Of a stretch of 16,631 nt of DNA, positions 7,297 through 14,105 are shown piece after piece; the first letter of the stretch is position 1; each line of letters opens with the position of its first letter. This DNA is from an uncultured archaeon (lineage in GTDB: Archaea > Thermoproteota > CALKCG01 > B24): the NCBI GenBank assembly GCA_938082915.1, contig CALKCG010000135.1, forward strand, positions 1 through 16,631. The letters are read 5' to 3'. Below the pieces are notes generated by a model. That model was given only the letters and a program-made list of their open reading frames with translations, did not search any database and was not told the DNA's origin. The translations under genes were made by a program, and so were the position numbers.

Positions 7297-7680
7297 TCAT
7301 CGGTTTTCAGAGAGTTTCTCTATTATCGATTTAAGCTTTTGAATTAGCTCCTTAAGTAGGTTTTCATCGTCCAACCATTCTCTTACGTGTATTATCCTCA
7401 GTTTAACATACGCTAGGTCTCCCTTGTTGAATGCATGCTTAATCTCATATTCCGTCGCTGTAAGATGGGCTTCATAAATGGTCTTTGAATGACAATTGAC
7501 GACTGTCATGTCGTCGATTACTACTCCTTTCTTCTTCAATTCGCTTATCTCAACGACTTCATGCACCATTAGAAACTCGCTACGTAAAACTTCCTCCAGT
7601 GTTATTCTATCACCGCTGACAGTTTTACCAGTCATGTGTCTCTTTAAAAGAGAGGGTATCAGACATAAGGAAACACTCAC
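7297..7680 (-). CDS. Small helical protein of unknown function
   Basis: 127 residues from a GTG at 7680; a second possible start is the Met at residue 16, which would give a protein of 112. It is soluble and mostly helical, with charged pairs (VVEISELKKKGVVIDD) and a C-terminal amphipathic helix (ELIQKLKSIIEKLSENR). The stretch FNKGDLAYVKLRIIHVREWL loosely recalls DUF357-like or HEPN-like helical bundles, but I would not assign either. A TATA-like GTTAAATAT 20-28 bases before the GTG supports a leaderless start at 7680. It is divergent from the gene at 7737 across 56 bases, so the two may share control. No signal or membrane segment. Confidence 0.6.
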   Translation of the reverse strand: MSVSLCLIPSLLKRHMTGKTVSGDRITLEEVLRSEFLMVHEVVEISELKKKGVVIDDMTVVNCHSKTIYEAHLTATEYEIKHAFNKGDLAYVKLRIIHVREWLDDENLLKELIQKLKSIIEKLSENR

Positions 7681-7736
7681 GTCATAATACGCATGGAAGA
7701 TATTTAACGCTTCTTATTCTACAGACACTGTATCAA

Positions 7737-8087
7737 GTGGAACCTATGTCTGACATTGGGAGTTTGGAGTTATATGAAAATTTAAATGTAGGCTGGGTTT
7801 ACATAAGAATGGGGGGTATGTCGGAAATCGAAAAGAAAATTGATGAATGTATAGAAGAGTTAAACCAGTATAGGTTTTTCTCGGTTGAAGCTGAAATGGC
7901 GATAAAAAGCTTTGAAGATCTTAAAAAGCAGATGAAAAACCTGTCTAGGGAAAACATCGATGATATTATAAGAGGGGTGGAAGAAGGATACCGGGCAAGC
8001 CTACCCTATTCAGGCTTCATCCCCACGACCGTGGCAAACTTAAAATTCATTAAAGAGTGGCTTGAGAAGAAGAAGGAAGAACTATAG
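7737..8087 (+). CDS. Small acidic helical protein of unknown function
   Basis: Up to 116 residues from a GTG at 7737. Alternative starts in the same frame are ATG 7746 and ATG 7818; the last follows a G run (GGGGGG) and has a TATA-like AATTTAAAT at 7779-7787, giving a protein of 89 residues that starts MSEIEKKIDECIEEL. Content is nearly all helix with heptad-like spacing: FSVEAEMAIKSFEDLKKQM, ENIDDIIRGVEEGY, and a final Lys/Glu helix WLEKKKEEL. There are no Cys pairs or catalytic signature, and no family is recognised. It is divergent from the helical gene at 7297-7680. It ends 26 bases before the convergent cysteine synthase gene, with a T run between. Confidence 0.62.
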   Translation: MEPMSDIGSLELYENLNVGWVYIRMGGMSEIEKKIDECIEELNQYRFFSVEAEMAIKSFEDLKKQMKNLSRENIDDIIRGVEEGYRASLPYSGFIPTTVANLKFIKEWLEKKKEEL

Positions 8088-8105
8088 CTTTCAGGTACAC
8101 TCCCA

Positions 8106-8114
8106 TTTTTATTT
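8106..8114 (+). terminator. T run between convergent genes
   Basis: TTTTTATTT begins 18 bases after the plus-strand stop at 8087 and just touches the stop codon of the convergent cysteine synthase gene. It is a plausible archaeal terminator for the plus-strand gene. Confidence 0.4.
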
Positions 8115-9052
8115 CATTGAGACTTTATATTCGATGAATCAATATTAGGTTTTCCCGGGTCTCTATTCAACAGGTAGCCACTACTAATATATCTGTCTCC
8201 GGAATCCGGCAGTATAACGACTATAGTCTTCCCTTTCCCCAATTCTCTGGCCTTTCTAACCGCGACGTGCATTGCAGCTCCTGAAGATATACCGACGAAA
8301 AGCCCCTCTTCTCTCATAAGTCGCCTAGTCATTTCAACCGCTTCTTTAAGGCTTACGTTGACTTTTTCATCTACGACCGACGCGTCGAATATTGGAGGAG
8401 TATACTCTTTCAAGTTTGCTAAGCCTAGGATCTTCTCCCCCTCCATAGGCTCTACCGCTACTACTCTAATACTTGGATTGAATTCTTTCAATCTTCTCCC
8501 GACTCCAACGACCGTCCCGGTTGTTCCAATACCAGCAACCAACATATCTACTTTGCCATCAGTCTGATCAATTATCTCCCGTCCAGTAGTTTCATAATGT
8601 GTCAACGGATTTAAAGTGCTATTAAACTGACCCAGTAGAATGTACTTTCCAGGGTTTTCTTCAACTATTCTCCGCGCAACCTCAATGGCTTCAACTTCGT
8701 CTTTAGTAAGTATTATCTCTGTGCCGAATGCCTTCACCATGGCCTTCCTCTCTTCGCCAACGTACTCAGGCATTACTATTAGAGCATTATAGCCTTTAAC
8801 AGAAGCGATCATAGCTAAAGCTATCCCAGTATTGCCGGAGGTGGCTTCAACAATTGTCACGCCTTTAGTCAGCCTCCCCTCTTTCTCCAGTTTCTCAACC
8901 ATATACTTCACCATTCTGTCTTTGATCGACCCAGCGGGGTTAAACTTCTCCAACTTCGCTAAAATGGATGCATCGTCTCCCCCAGTCAACTTGTTTATCC
9001 TCACCATTGGCGTATTTCCGATCAAATCTAAAACGCTATCTGCAATCTTCAA
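8114..9052 (-). CDS. cysK: Cysteine synthase (O-acetylserine or O-phosphoserine sulfhydrylase)
   Basis: A fold-type II pyridoxal-phosphate enzyme that makes cysteine from an activated serine and sulfide in the cytosol. Counting from the TTG at 9052 (312 residues): LDLIGNTPMVRI near the N-terminus, the PLP lysine in NPAGSIKDRM (Lys44), substrate loop SGNTG (72-76), phosphate cup GTTGT (176-180), and LPDSGDRY with Ser284 expected to contact the pyridine nitrogen. Length is normal for CysK/CysM. Start: GTG 9061 is also open, but the GAGGTG that contains it is well placed, six bases, before the TTG at 9052, and family members usually begin KIADS. A TATA-like ATTATAAG lies on the minus strand at 9103-9110. 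It is divergent from the PHP gene. Whether the donor is O-acetylserine or O-phosphoserine cannot be read from motifs alone. Confidence 0.95.
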   Translation of the reverse strand: MKIADSVLDLIGNTPMVRINKLTGGDDASILAKLEKFNPAGSIKDRMVKYMVEKLEKEGRLTKGVTIVEATSGNTGIALAMIASVKGYNALIVMPEYVGEERKAMVKAFGTEIILTKDEVEAIEVARRIVEENPGKYILLGQFNSTLNPLTHYETTGREIIDQTDGKVDMLVAGIGTTGTVVGVGRRLKEFNPSIRVVAVEPMEGEKILGLANLKEYTPPIFDASVVDEKVNVSLKEAVEMTRRLMREEGLFVGISSGAAMHVAVRKARELGKGKTIVVILPDSGDRYISSGYLLNRDPGKPNIDSSNIKSQ

Positions 9053-9102
9053 GATCCCCACCTCAATGGTCTACTATGATCCATTCAATCACTTGCAGCA
9101 AT

Positions 9103-9110
9103 CTTATAAT
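9103..9110 (-). promoter_or_regulatory. Candidate TATA box for cysteine synthase
   Basis: The minus strand reads ATTATAAG, about 55 bases before the TTG at 9052, predicting a leader of roughly 25-30 bases that carries the GAGGTG site. Confidence 0.4.
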
Positions 9111-9176
9111 CTAATGGGGTAAATATTAGTCTTACCGATTTAACATACAATAGCTCGTACTTTAAAAAGCTACATG

Positions 9177-9184
9177 CTTATAAG
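9177..9184 (+). promoter_or_regulatory. Candidate TATA box for the PHP-domain gene
   Basis: CTTATAAG, a palindrome centred 32 bases before the TTG at 9213. The predicted transcript start is near 9206, giving a very short leader. Confidence 0.4.
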
Positions 9185-9212
9185 GTTAGCTTCCAGAAAG
9201 TTTTAAAGGGCG

Positions 9213-9938
9213 TTGTCTTCTTTGAAAATCGACGTACACGTTCACACGGCTTACTCAGACGGGCGTGGAACTGTTAGAGAGATTCTTAAAATCGCTAAGT
9301 TTAAAGGCTTAGATGGATTAGCTGTAACAGACCACGATTGTTTTAAAGGATATTCTGAAGCTAGACTTTACAGTAGCGGTTTACTCGTAATACCTGGGTA
9401 TGAGGTTCATACGGATGCAGGGCATGTGCTCGTACTAGGATTGGGACTCCTACCTTCTGAAACGAGACGTATACGTTATGAAGAGCTTATAGAATGGGTT
9501 AGATGTATGGGCGGGTTGACGGTTCTAGCGCATCCAGCCGCTGGAATAATCAAATTAAACAGGTGGATACGCTGTAAGCCAGATGCAGTTGAAGTATTAA
9601 ACGCTCTATATCCATTACATGGATACTTTATCTATAAGGGGTTGAACGTTGCTTCGAAACTCGGTGTTCCAGCCGTAGGCGGAAGTGACGCCCACTACCC
9701 TCAGAATGTCGGAGACGCTTACACGATTGTTGAATCGGATAATCCAAGCTTGGATGATTTTATGGAATATTTTAGAAGAGGGGACGTGTACTTCAGCGGA
9801 AGGCTATCACCTTTATCGTCGAGGCTTAAAGTCGGTTTGGGATACATTATTTCCATGATGGGGGCTACGTTGAAAAACGTTAAAACTATTCATGTGGATA
9901 AAAAGAAGGGGTTTATAGGACGTTTATGCTTTCCATAG
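9213..9938 (+). CDS. PHP-domain metal-dependent phosphoesterase
   Basis: 241 residues from a TTG at 9213 (a second TTG at 9222 would give the common start MKIDVHVHT). The metal-binding motifs of a PHP TIM-like barrel are all present: DVHVHTAYSDG (His9, His11, Asp16), VTDHD (38-42, His41), PGYEVHTDAGH (Glu64, His71), LAHPA (His105) and GGSDAHYPQNVG (Asp157, His159). This is the stand-alone short form related to YciV/TrpH-like phosphoesterases, which hydrolyse nucleoside bisphosphates or short 5' nucleic acid ends; the substrate here is not known. It is cytosolic, with no signal peptide. The gene runs tail to tail into desulfoferrodoxin, sharing 15 bases (9924-9938). Confidence 0.93.
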   Translation: MSSLKIDVHVHTAYSDGRGTVREILKIAKFKGLDGLAVTDHDCFKGYSEARLYSSGLLVIPGYEVHTDAGHVLVLGLGLLPSETRRIRYEELIEWVRCMGGLTVLAHPAAGIIKLNRWIRCKPDAVEVLNALYPLHGYFIYKGLNVASKLGVPAVGGSDAHYPQNVGDAYTIVESDNPSLDDFMEYFRRGDVYFSGRLSPLSSRLKVGLGYIISMMGATLKNVKTIHVDKKKGFIGRLCFP

Positions 9939-10298
9939 GCCGTGGATGTTACAGTATTCTCTGGCTTGGATTTTATCCGCTTTTACTTCGAAATCCGCCT
10001 CAGGTTTATCGCCGGGTTTGAGAAACTTCCTATGCGTTGCACCCTCAACGATTACCTCTATCCACTCTATGTAGTGTTTCTCCTCCATCGGATGTGGGGT
10101 TGAGCCAACTTTAATCCTCACGCCTTTCTCAGTTTTCTCTATTACGGGTACGTGTTTCTCCATACCTACATCCTCCGTCTTCTCTTTGAGCAACTCCATA
10201 GGTCGTCCACAGCAAACCAATTGTCCGACGCCGGCATGGAGAACCTCAACGATGTTTCCGCAGATGTTACACCTATATATTTGACTCCGCTCCGTCAC
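9924..10298 (-). CDS. dfx: Desulfoferrodoxin, two-iron superoxide reductase
   Basis: Reduces superoxide to hydrogen peroxide in anaerobes. From the GTG at 10298 it is 124 residues. The N-terminal desulforedoxin iron site is Cys10, Cys13, Cys29, Cys30 (YRCNICG, VCCGRPM); the catalytic site is His49, His69, His75, Cys116, His119, with Glu47-Lys48 before His49 (MEKHVPVIE, HPMEEKHYIEW, CNIHG). As I remember it, this numbering agrees with Desulfoarculus baarsii superoxide reductase, which supports the GTG start over the upstream ATG at 10325. GGGTGA a few bases before the GTG, overlapping the region just after the rubrerythrin stop (10310), fits translational coupling. It is second in an operon with rubrerythrin, which can remove the peroxide formed. 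It ends within the 3' end of the convergent PHP gene. Confidence 0.95.
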   Translation of the reverse strand: MTERSQIYRCNICGNIVEVLHAGVGQLVCCGRPMELLKEKTEDVGMEKHVPVIEKTEKGVRIKVGSTPHPMEEKHYIEWIEVIVEGATHRKFLKPGDKPEADFEVKADKIQAREYCNIHGLWKA

Positions 10299-10309
10299 AT
10301 CGTCACCCT

Positions 10310-10894
10310 CTAGTACTCTTCGCATTTAACTTGGTAGAAGCTTTTCTCATGGTCGCAGGATGGGCATTTCTCCGGCGGCTCTCTACCGAAATGTACGTAT
10401 CCACATTCTCTGCAAACCCACCATACTGCTTTATCCTTCTTAAACACCGTGTCACCTTCAACTTCTTTAAGTAGTTTCCTAAATCTCTCTTCATGGTGTT
10501 GCTCAGCAACAGCAATAGCCCTCAGTCTTATAGCGATCTCGTGGAGGCCTTCCCTTTCAGCGGCTGCGGCAAACTCTGGATACATTTTGGTGTGTTCGTA
10601 GTTTTCACCTGCTATTGCAGCCTTCAGGTTTTCAGTAGTAGAGCCTAAAGTTGTTGGGACAGTTGCTTCGACTTTCAATTCTTCAAGTTTTCCTCCGCTT
10701 TTCCCGATAAGCTCGTTGATCAATTTAAATAGTACACTGGCATGTTCTCTTTCGTTTTCCGCGGTTATGAGGAAGACTTCAGCGATTTGTTCGAAGCCTT
10801 CTCTCCTAGCGGTTTTCGCGTAGAATGTGTACCTGTTTCTCGCTTGGCTTTCACCGACGAAAGCCTTAGCCAGGTTCACTATTGTTTCCTGCAT
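10310..10894 (-). CDS. rbr: Rubrerythrin
   Basis: 194 residues; a non-haem diiron peroxidase that reduces hydrogen peroxide with electrons passed through its own rubredoxin site. The four-helix ferritin-like part shows Glu15 (GESQARNRY), ENEREH with Glu48 and His51, GENYEHTKMYPEF with Glu97 and Glu100, and AEQHHEERF with Glu131 and His134. The C-terminal rubredoxin domain has CREC (161-164) and CPSC (177-180). Length and domain order are typical. ATG 10894 has a strong GGAGGT (plus 10901-10906) with six bases of spacing, and a TATA-like GTTTAAAC at 10930-10937. It is first in the operon with desulfoferrodoxin, an oxygen-defence pair common in strict anaerobes. Confidence 0.97.
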   Translation of the reverse strand: MQETIVNLAKAFVGESQARNRYTFYAKTARREGFEQIAEVFLITAENEREHASVLFKLINELIGKSGGKLEELKVEATVPTTLGSTTENLKAAIAGENYEHTKMYPEFAAAAEREGLHEIAIRLRAIAVAEQHHEERFRKLLKEVEGDTVFKKDKAVWWVCRECGYVHFGREPPEKCPSCDHEKSFYQVKCEEY

Positions 10895-10900
10895 AGGAAA

Positions 10901-10906
10901 ACCTCC
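10901..10906 (-). promoter_or_regulatory. Shine-Dalgarno site of rubrerythrin
   Basis: The minus strand reads GGAGGT, six bases before the ATG at 10894. Confidence 0.7.
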
Positions 10907-11097
10907 AAGTTTACATAGCGTCGATTAACCGTTTAAACATTACTATTCAACGCTTATCTCTAAGAGCTTAAATTTGGTTTATAAAGGGGGGTTTCCCTAC
11001 TTCCAGTAAACTTTAGAAAACGTTATTCAGCTTATAGAGGCTGGAAGATTCAAAATATTTATGTAGTCGGAGGGGGAGACTATAAGGGCGAGTTGGC

Positions 11098-11388
11098 TTG
11101 AATATTTCAGATTTAAAACCCGGTATGAGGAATATAAGCCTTAAAGCCAGAATCATCGATGTCTCAGAGCCTAGGACTGTTGAAACAAGAATGGGGGCTG
11201 CTAGAGTTGCCGATGCGACTATTCAGGATGAAACTGGAACAGTTAAAATGAGCCTTTGGGATGATCAGATAGAACGTTTCTCCGTAGGCGATGTAATAAC
11301 CATAAGCAATGGATATACGAGTACATTCCGCGGTGAAATACGGGTTAACGTAGGAAGATATGGGAAAATCTCCAAGGTCAAACAGTAG
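11098..11388 (+). CDS. OB-fold single-strand nucleic-acid-binding protein (archaeal RPA/SSB-like)
   Basis: 96 residues forming one OB domain: NISDLKPGMRNISLKARI at the N-terminus, then RVADATIQDETGTVKMSLWD, the hallmark strand pair of archaeal RPA-like SSBs, and ITISNGYTSTFRGEIRVNVG at the C-terminal side. There is no zinc finger and no acidic tail, so it is a minimal form. It probably binds single-stranded DNA during replication or repair, or serves as an RPA-like accessory. TTG 11098 is the first possible start after an in-frame TAA at 11083-11085. A TATA-like AAAATATTTA lies at 11052-11061, and AAGGG (11084-11088) is a weak Shine-Dalgarno. It stands alone, divergent from rubrerythrin. TTG is an uncommon start but no better one is in frame. 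Confidence 0.88.
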   Translation: MNISDLKPGMRNISLKARIIDVSEPRTVETRMGAARVADATIQDETGTVKMSLWDDQIERFSVGDVITISNGYTSTFRGEIRVNVGRYGKISKVKQ

Positions 11389-11479
11389 AAAAGCAGGATG
11401 AAGTACCTGTTTCAACGATTGAAAGCAAATACGATGCCTGGCATCTAGTAGACACTATAAGAGTTTAATTGGCTTTCCT

Positions 11480-12152
11480 TTAAACGTATTTCGGCTTCTC
11501 CCAGAATAAACAGCCCTCCCCTTTCTCCCCGGTTTCAGAATCCTCTACGACTATGCAGACCCGACTGTAATCTAGGTTTGACCATTGCTCCGGTAGAGAT
11601 GTTTGAATTAAATAGCCAAATATAACCTGGTCTTCACCAGCTGCCTCTTCCACCTTGTTTAAGGCGAGGATTTTCACGGGATAACCGTCGATTGTGGCCA
11701 TTACGTCTTTTTTGTCAACCTCGGCGCAATATCGATCACTTTTAAAGACCTCAATTCTTCTCTAGACGGAGGGAATTTAATTCCGAGGCGTTGTGAAAAC
11801 TCTTTAACCCTTCTAAGGCTCATAGGTCGGAAGTATATCTGCATAGATGGTGTTGCTCCCTGAGGCATCCATGCGTTGATAGCGTAAACTTCAAGCCCGT
11901 CGATACGCGCATCGATCTCCACGTCGTGATAGGCTAAGACGTTCCAAGCCCAATATTCAAGGTTTTTCACCGCGTAGTCTTTACATATGTACATGGCGAT
12001 GTAAGTCCTTCATCGACTTTAAAACGGTATTTCCCCTCAGTGTCGGTAAACGTTTGATATATTGTTTCAAATCGCTTGTTCTTAATTTCCACAGTAGCTC
12101 CTTCAATTGGATTGCCTTCGAAATCCTTCACATTTCCATATATTTCAACCAA
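11480..12152 (-). pseudogene. Carboxypeptidase-regulatory-like domain protein, split by two single-base losses
   Basis: Three minus-strand pieces belong to one protein of about 225 residues. Piece 1, from TTG 12152, is a carboxypeptidase regulatory-like beta-sandwich: IYGNVKDFEGNPIEGATVEI and GKYRFKVDEG. At about 12003-12004 a missing T shifts the frame; restored, it runs into MYICKDYAVKNLEYWAWNVL, IDGLEVYAINAWMPQGATPS and IYFRPMSLRRV. At 11708-11713 an A run on the minus strand (six A) needs one more A to join LTKK to DVMATIDGYPVKI and on to YGEGCLFW-like GEGCLFWEKPKYV. The third piece has its own ATG overlapping the previous stop (TAATG), so it could be translated alone by coupling. Relatives I recall sit near glycoside hydrolases; function unknown. 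It could be a young pseudogene or a sequencing error. Confidence 0.75.
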
Positions 12153-12301
12153 TTAAACCACTCTATCAAACGGTTAAACATTGTATTAATCTTTAAGTTA
12201 TCACTTTGAAATAGTAGATTGTTCTTTCTCTAATCCAACAGATTAACATTTGTTATGGAAAACCAAAAATAAGAGATTTAAGGGAGGATAAAAATGGCCG
12301 T

Positions 12302-13738
12302 TTATTCCCTTTCGATTTTAATTACATATGCATGCTCACAGGGCTTCTCATTGGGCATCTTAACTTTGAGGCCCTCTTTACTCTGCGACCATTTTAGCTC
12401 CCCATCGATCCCAAGCATTGATACGGAGTGCACCTCCCTAGGATACAGTCTTCGCAGCGATTTAATCGTTATTTCCCTCCCTTCTCCAGGCCAACCTAGC
12501 AATATAGCGTATAGCACATTGTTTTTAACCGTGAACCTTATGTCTTCAGGCGTATAAAAGACTTCCTCGCTCTCTGTGAATGCGCCTCTCAACCTCATTT
12601 TAGTTGGTCCTTCACCATATACTACCCATGGTGAGGTGCCGTAGATAGCTTCACCATTAAGTTTTAACCATTCGCCCATTTCGAGAAGTCTCTGCTTTGC
12701 TTGTTCAGGGATTTCCCCACTTGCCTTCGGTCCCACATTGAGTAACAGATAACCGTTTTTGCTAACGTTATCAATCAGATAATGGATGAGCCATGTTGTT
12801 GACTTATACTCTATCCCATAAACGTAGGACCAGCGTCCACCAATCGCTATATCTGTATCAGTTATCCACCTATGGTAGGTTAGCTCACTTTCTCTCCCTA
12901 GCTCATAATCTACGATGCCGAATCCCGGGGGAACACCGTGACCTTTATAACATATTGTACCCTCCATATTCCATTCTGAGGCTTTATTAAAGTAGTATGC
13001 GATAATCTCCCTTTTATACTTCTCTTGAATGTAATCAAGTCCAAAGTCAAACCATATGAGGTCAGGCTTGTATTTATCTATTACTTCTCGGATTTTCTCC
13101 TTCCATTTCTCAAGGAACTCTTCATTCGGCGGCTCCTGATCCTCCCATTCAAGGTCTAAGGTTGCATCTTGATCGTGGATCGGACCATAAAGTCCGGAGT
13201 ATTTTGGGTCTGAAACGTCGAACTCCTTCTTCCAGTGCGGGTAAAACCACCAGTTTTCAGCGTGATGGAAAGCAACCATGAATTTCATTCCCCGCTTTCT
13301 TATGGCTTTTTCAAGTTCTCCAACGACATCCCTTTGAGGCCCCATGCGAGCGGCATTCCATTCATTAACATCACTATCCCACATTGAAAAACCGTCATGA
13401 TGCTCCGCAACTGGACCAGCAAATCTAGCGCCAGCGGCCTTAAATAGCTCCGCCCATTCCTCAGGATCGAACTTCTCCGCCTTAAACATCGGGATAAAAT
13501 CCTTATAGCCGAATTTTGAGGGATGCCCATAATGCTGAACATGATACTCGTACTGTTGCGTCCCCTCCCTATACATGTTATATGGATACCATGTGCCATT
13601 GGGTCCGCAGGCTGGCACTGAATACACCCCCCAATGCGTGTAGATGCCGATTTTCCCCTCATCAAGCCATCTTGGAACTGGATGAAGCCTAAGTGAATTC
13701 CAATAAGGCTCATAAATCTCCCTATTCACTTCCTCCAC
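12302..13738 (-). CDS. Alpha-L-fucosidase, glycoside hydrolase family 29
   Basis: 478 residues, no signal peptide, so it probably acts on fucosides brought into the cell. The catalytic barrel shows IGIYTHWGVYSVPA (31-43), AEHHDGFSMWDS (111-122) and the nucleophile strand PDLIWFDFG with Asp231, followed by KNGYLLLNVGPKASGEIP (327-344), a GH29 hallmark. A small C-terminal beta domain, with TPEDIRFTVKNNVLYAILLG, completes the usual plan, and the length is normal. The acid/base Glu varies in this family; I do not assign it, though Glu279 and Glu283 in YELGRESE are candidates. The start GTG 13738 is tentative, since GTG three codons on is also possible. A TATA-like GCTATAAGAC and a perfect 12-base palindrome lie upstream. 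A Gfo/Idh pseudogene and DUF4838 gene nearby fit glycan breakdown. Confidence 0.93.
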   Translation of the reverse strand: MEEVNREIYEPYWNSLRLHPVPRWLDEGKIGIYTHWGVYSVPACGPNGTWYPYNMYREGTQQYEYHVQHYGHPSKFGYKDFIPMFKAEKFDPEEWAELFKAAGARFAGPVAEHHDGFSMWDSDVNEWNAARMGPQRDVVGELEKAIRKRGMKFMVAFHHAENWWFYPHWKKEFDVSDPKYSGLYGPIHDQDATLDLEWEDQEPPNEEFLEKWKEKIREVIDKYKPDLIWFDFGLDYIQEKYKREIIAYYFNKASEWNMEGTICYKGHGVPPGFGIVDYELGRESELTYHRWITDTDIAIGGRWSYVYGIEYKSTTWLIHYLIDNVSKNGYLLLNVGPKASGEIPEQAKQRLLEMGEWLKLNGEAIYGTSPWVVYGEGPTKMRLRGAFTESEEVFYTPEDIRFTVKNNVLYAILLGWPGEGREITIKSLRRLYPREVHSVSMLGIDGELKWSQSKEGLKVKMPNEKPCEHAYVIKIERE

Positions 13739-13751
13739 CTCATAGAATTCA

Positions 13752-13763
13752 CTTATTAATAAG
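13752..13763 (-). promoter_or_regulatory. Palindromic candidate operator of the fucosidase gene
   Basis: CTTATTAATAAG is a perfect 12-base palindrome between the TATA-like box and the fucosidase start, a position where bound repressors block archaeal transcription. It could also be chance in AT-rich DNA. Confidence 0.35.
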
Positions 13764-13765
13764 AA

Positions 13766-13775
13766 GTCTTATAGC
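13766..13775 (-). promoter_or_regulatory. Candidate TATA box of the fucosidase gene
   Basis: The minus strand reads GCTATAAGAC, about 32 bases before the GTG at 13738, predicting a transcript start near 13745. Confidence 0.4.
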
Positions 13776-13912
13776 ATTTGCTAAACTTGATTGATATAGG
13801 AAAAAGAAATACTTTATGTAAAACTAAAATTAACAATGGTTTTTAATTCGAGTGCTTATTGATGCGTCGCATATTAACTTTTGCTCTTTTGAAAATTTCT
13901 ATGGTTTTTCCT

Positions 13913-14065
13913 TCAAGTGATAGGAAGATATACACATTTGCCCTCAGAGCACACCATGACCACGATTCTTCCTTCAGCCTTAAGGTCTGTCATTCCGCCA
14001 GCATAGTACGAATCGAAAATGAAAATTATCCTTGAAGCCGGAAAATATCGTTGCAGGCCCCTCCA
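13913..14065 (-). pseudogene. Caspase-like peptidase (clan CD) remnant
   Basis: The minus frame between a TGA at 14066-14068 and a TGA at 13913-13915 encodes about 50 residues: YFPASRIIFIFDSYYAGGMT, then DLKAEGRIVVMVCSEG. In caspase-like peptidases (C14 and relatives) the strand and catalytic loop read I-x-D-S-C-x-x-G-G, with Cys as nucleophile, followed by G-R-hydrophobic strand. Here the codon at 14006-14008 is TAC (Tyr) where Cys (TGC or TGT) would be expected. There is no start and the rest of the domain is missing, so this is a dead fragment. It lies between the fucosidase promoter and the end of the phospholipase-like gene. The other bases of 13776-14105 show nothing I can name. Confidence 0.6.
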
Positions 14066-14105
14066 TCACAAGATTAAAGGTATCGTGGAAACTCAACATT
14101 TTCCT

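Noticed and set aside
7297..7680. DUF357 or HEPN assignment of the small helical protein
   Set aside because: Only a short KGD-x-WLD-like resemblance and one R-x-x-H spacing; not enough for a family call.
10325..10325. ATG at 10325 as the desulfoferrodoxin start
   Set aside because: It would add nine residues unlike the family N-terminus and overlap rubrerythrin by 16 bases; the GTG at 10298 gives standard ligand numbering and has a ribosome site.
12294..12557. Plus-strand ATG with a good GGAGG site (87 codons)
   Set aside because: The frame is antisense to the conserved C-terminal part of the GH29 gene, has no family features, and only exists because that gene avoids stops. The ribosome-site-like sequence seems accidental.
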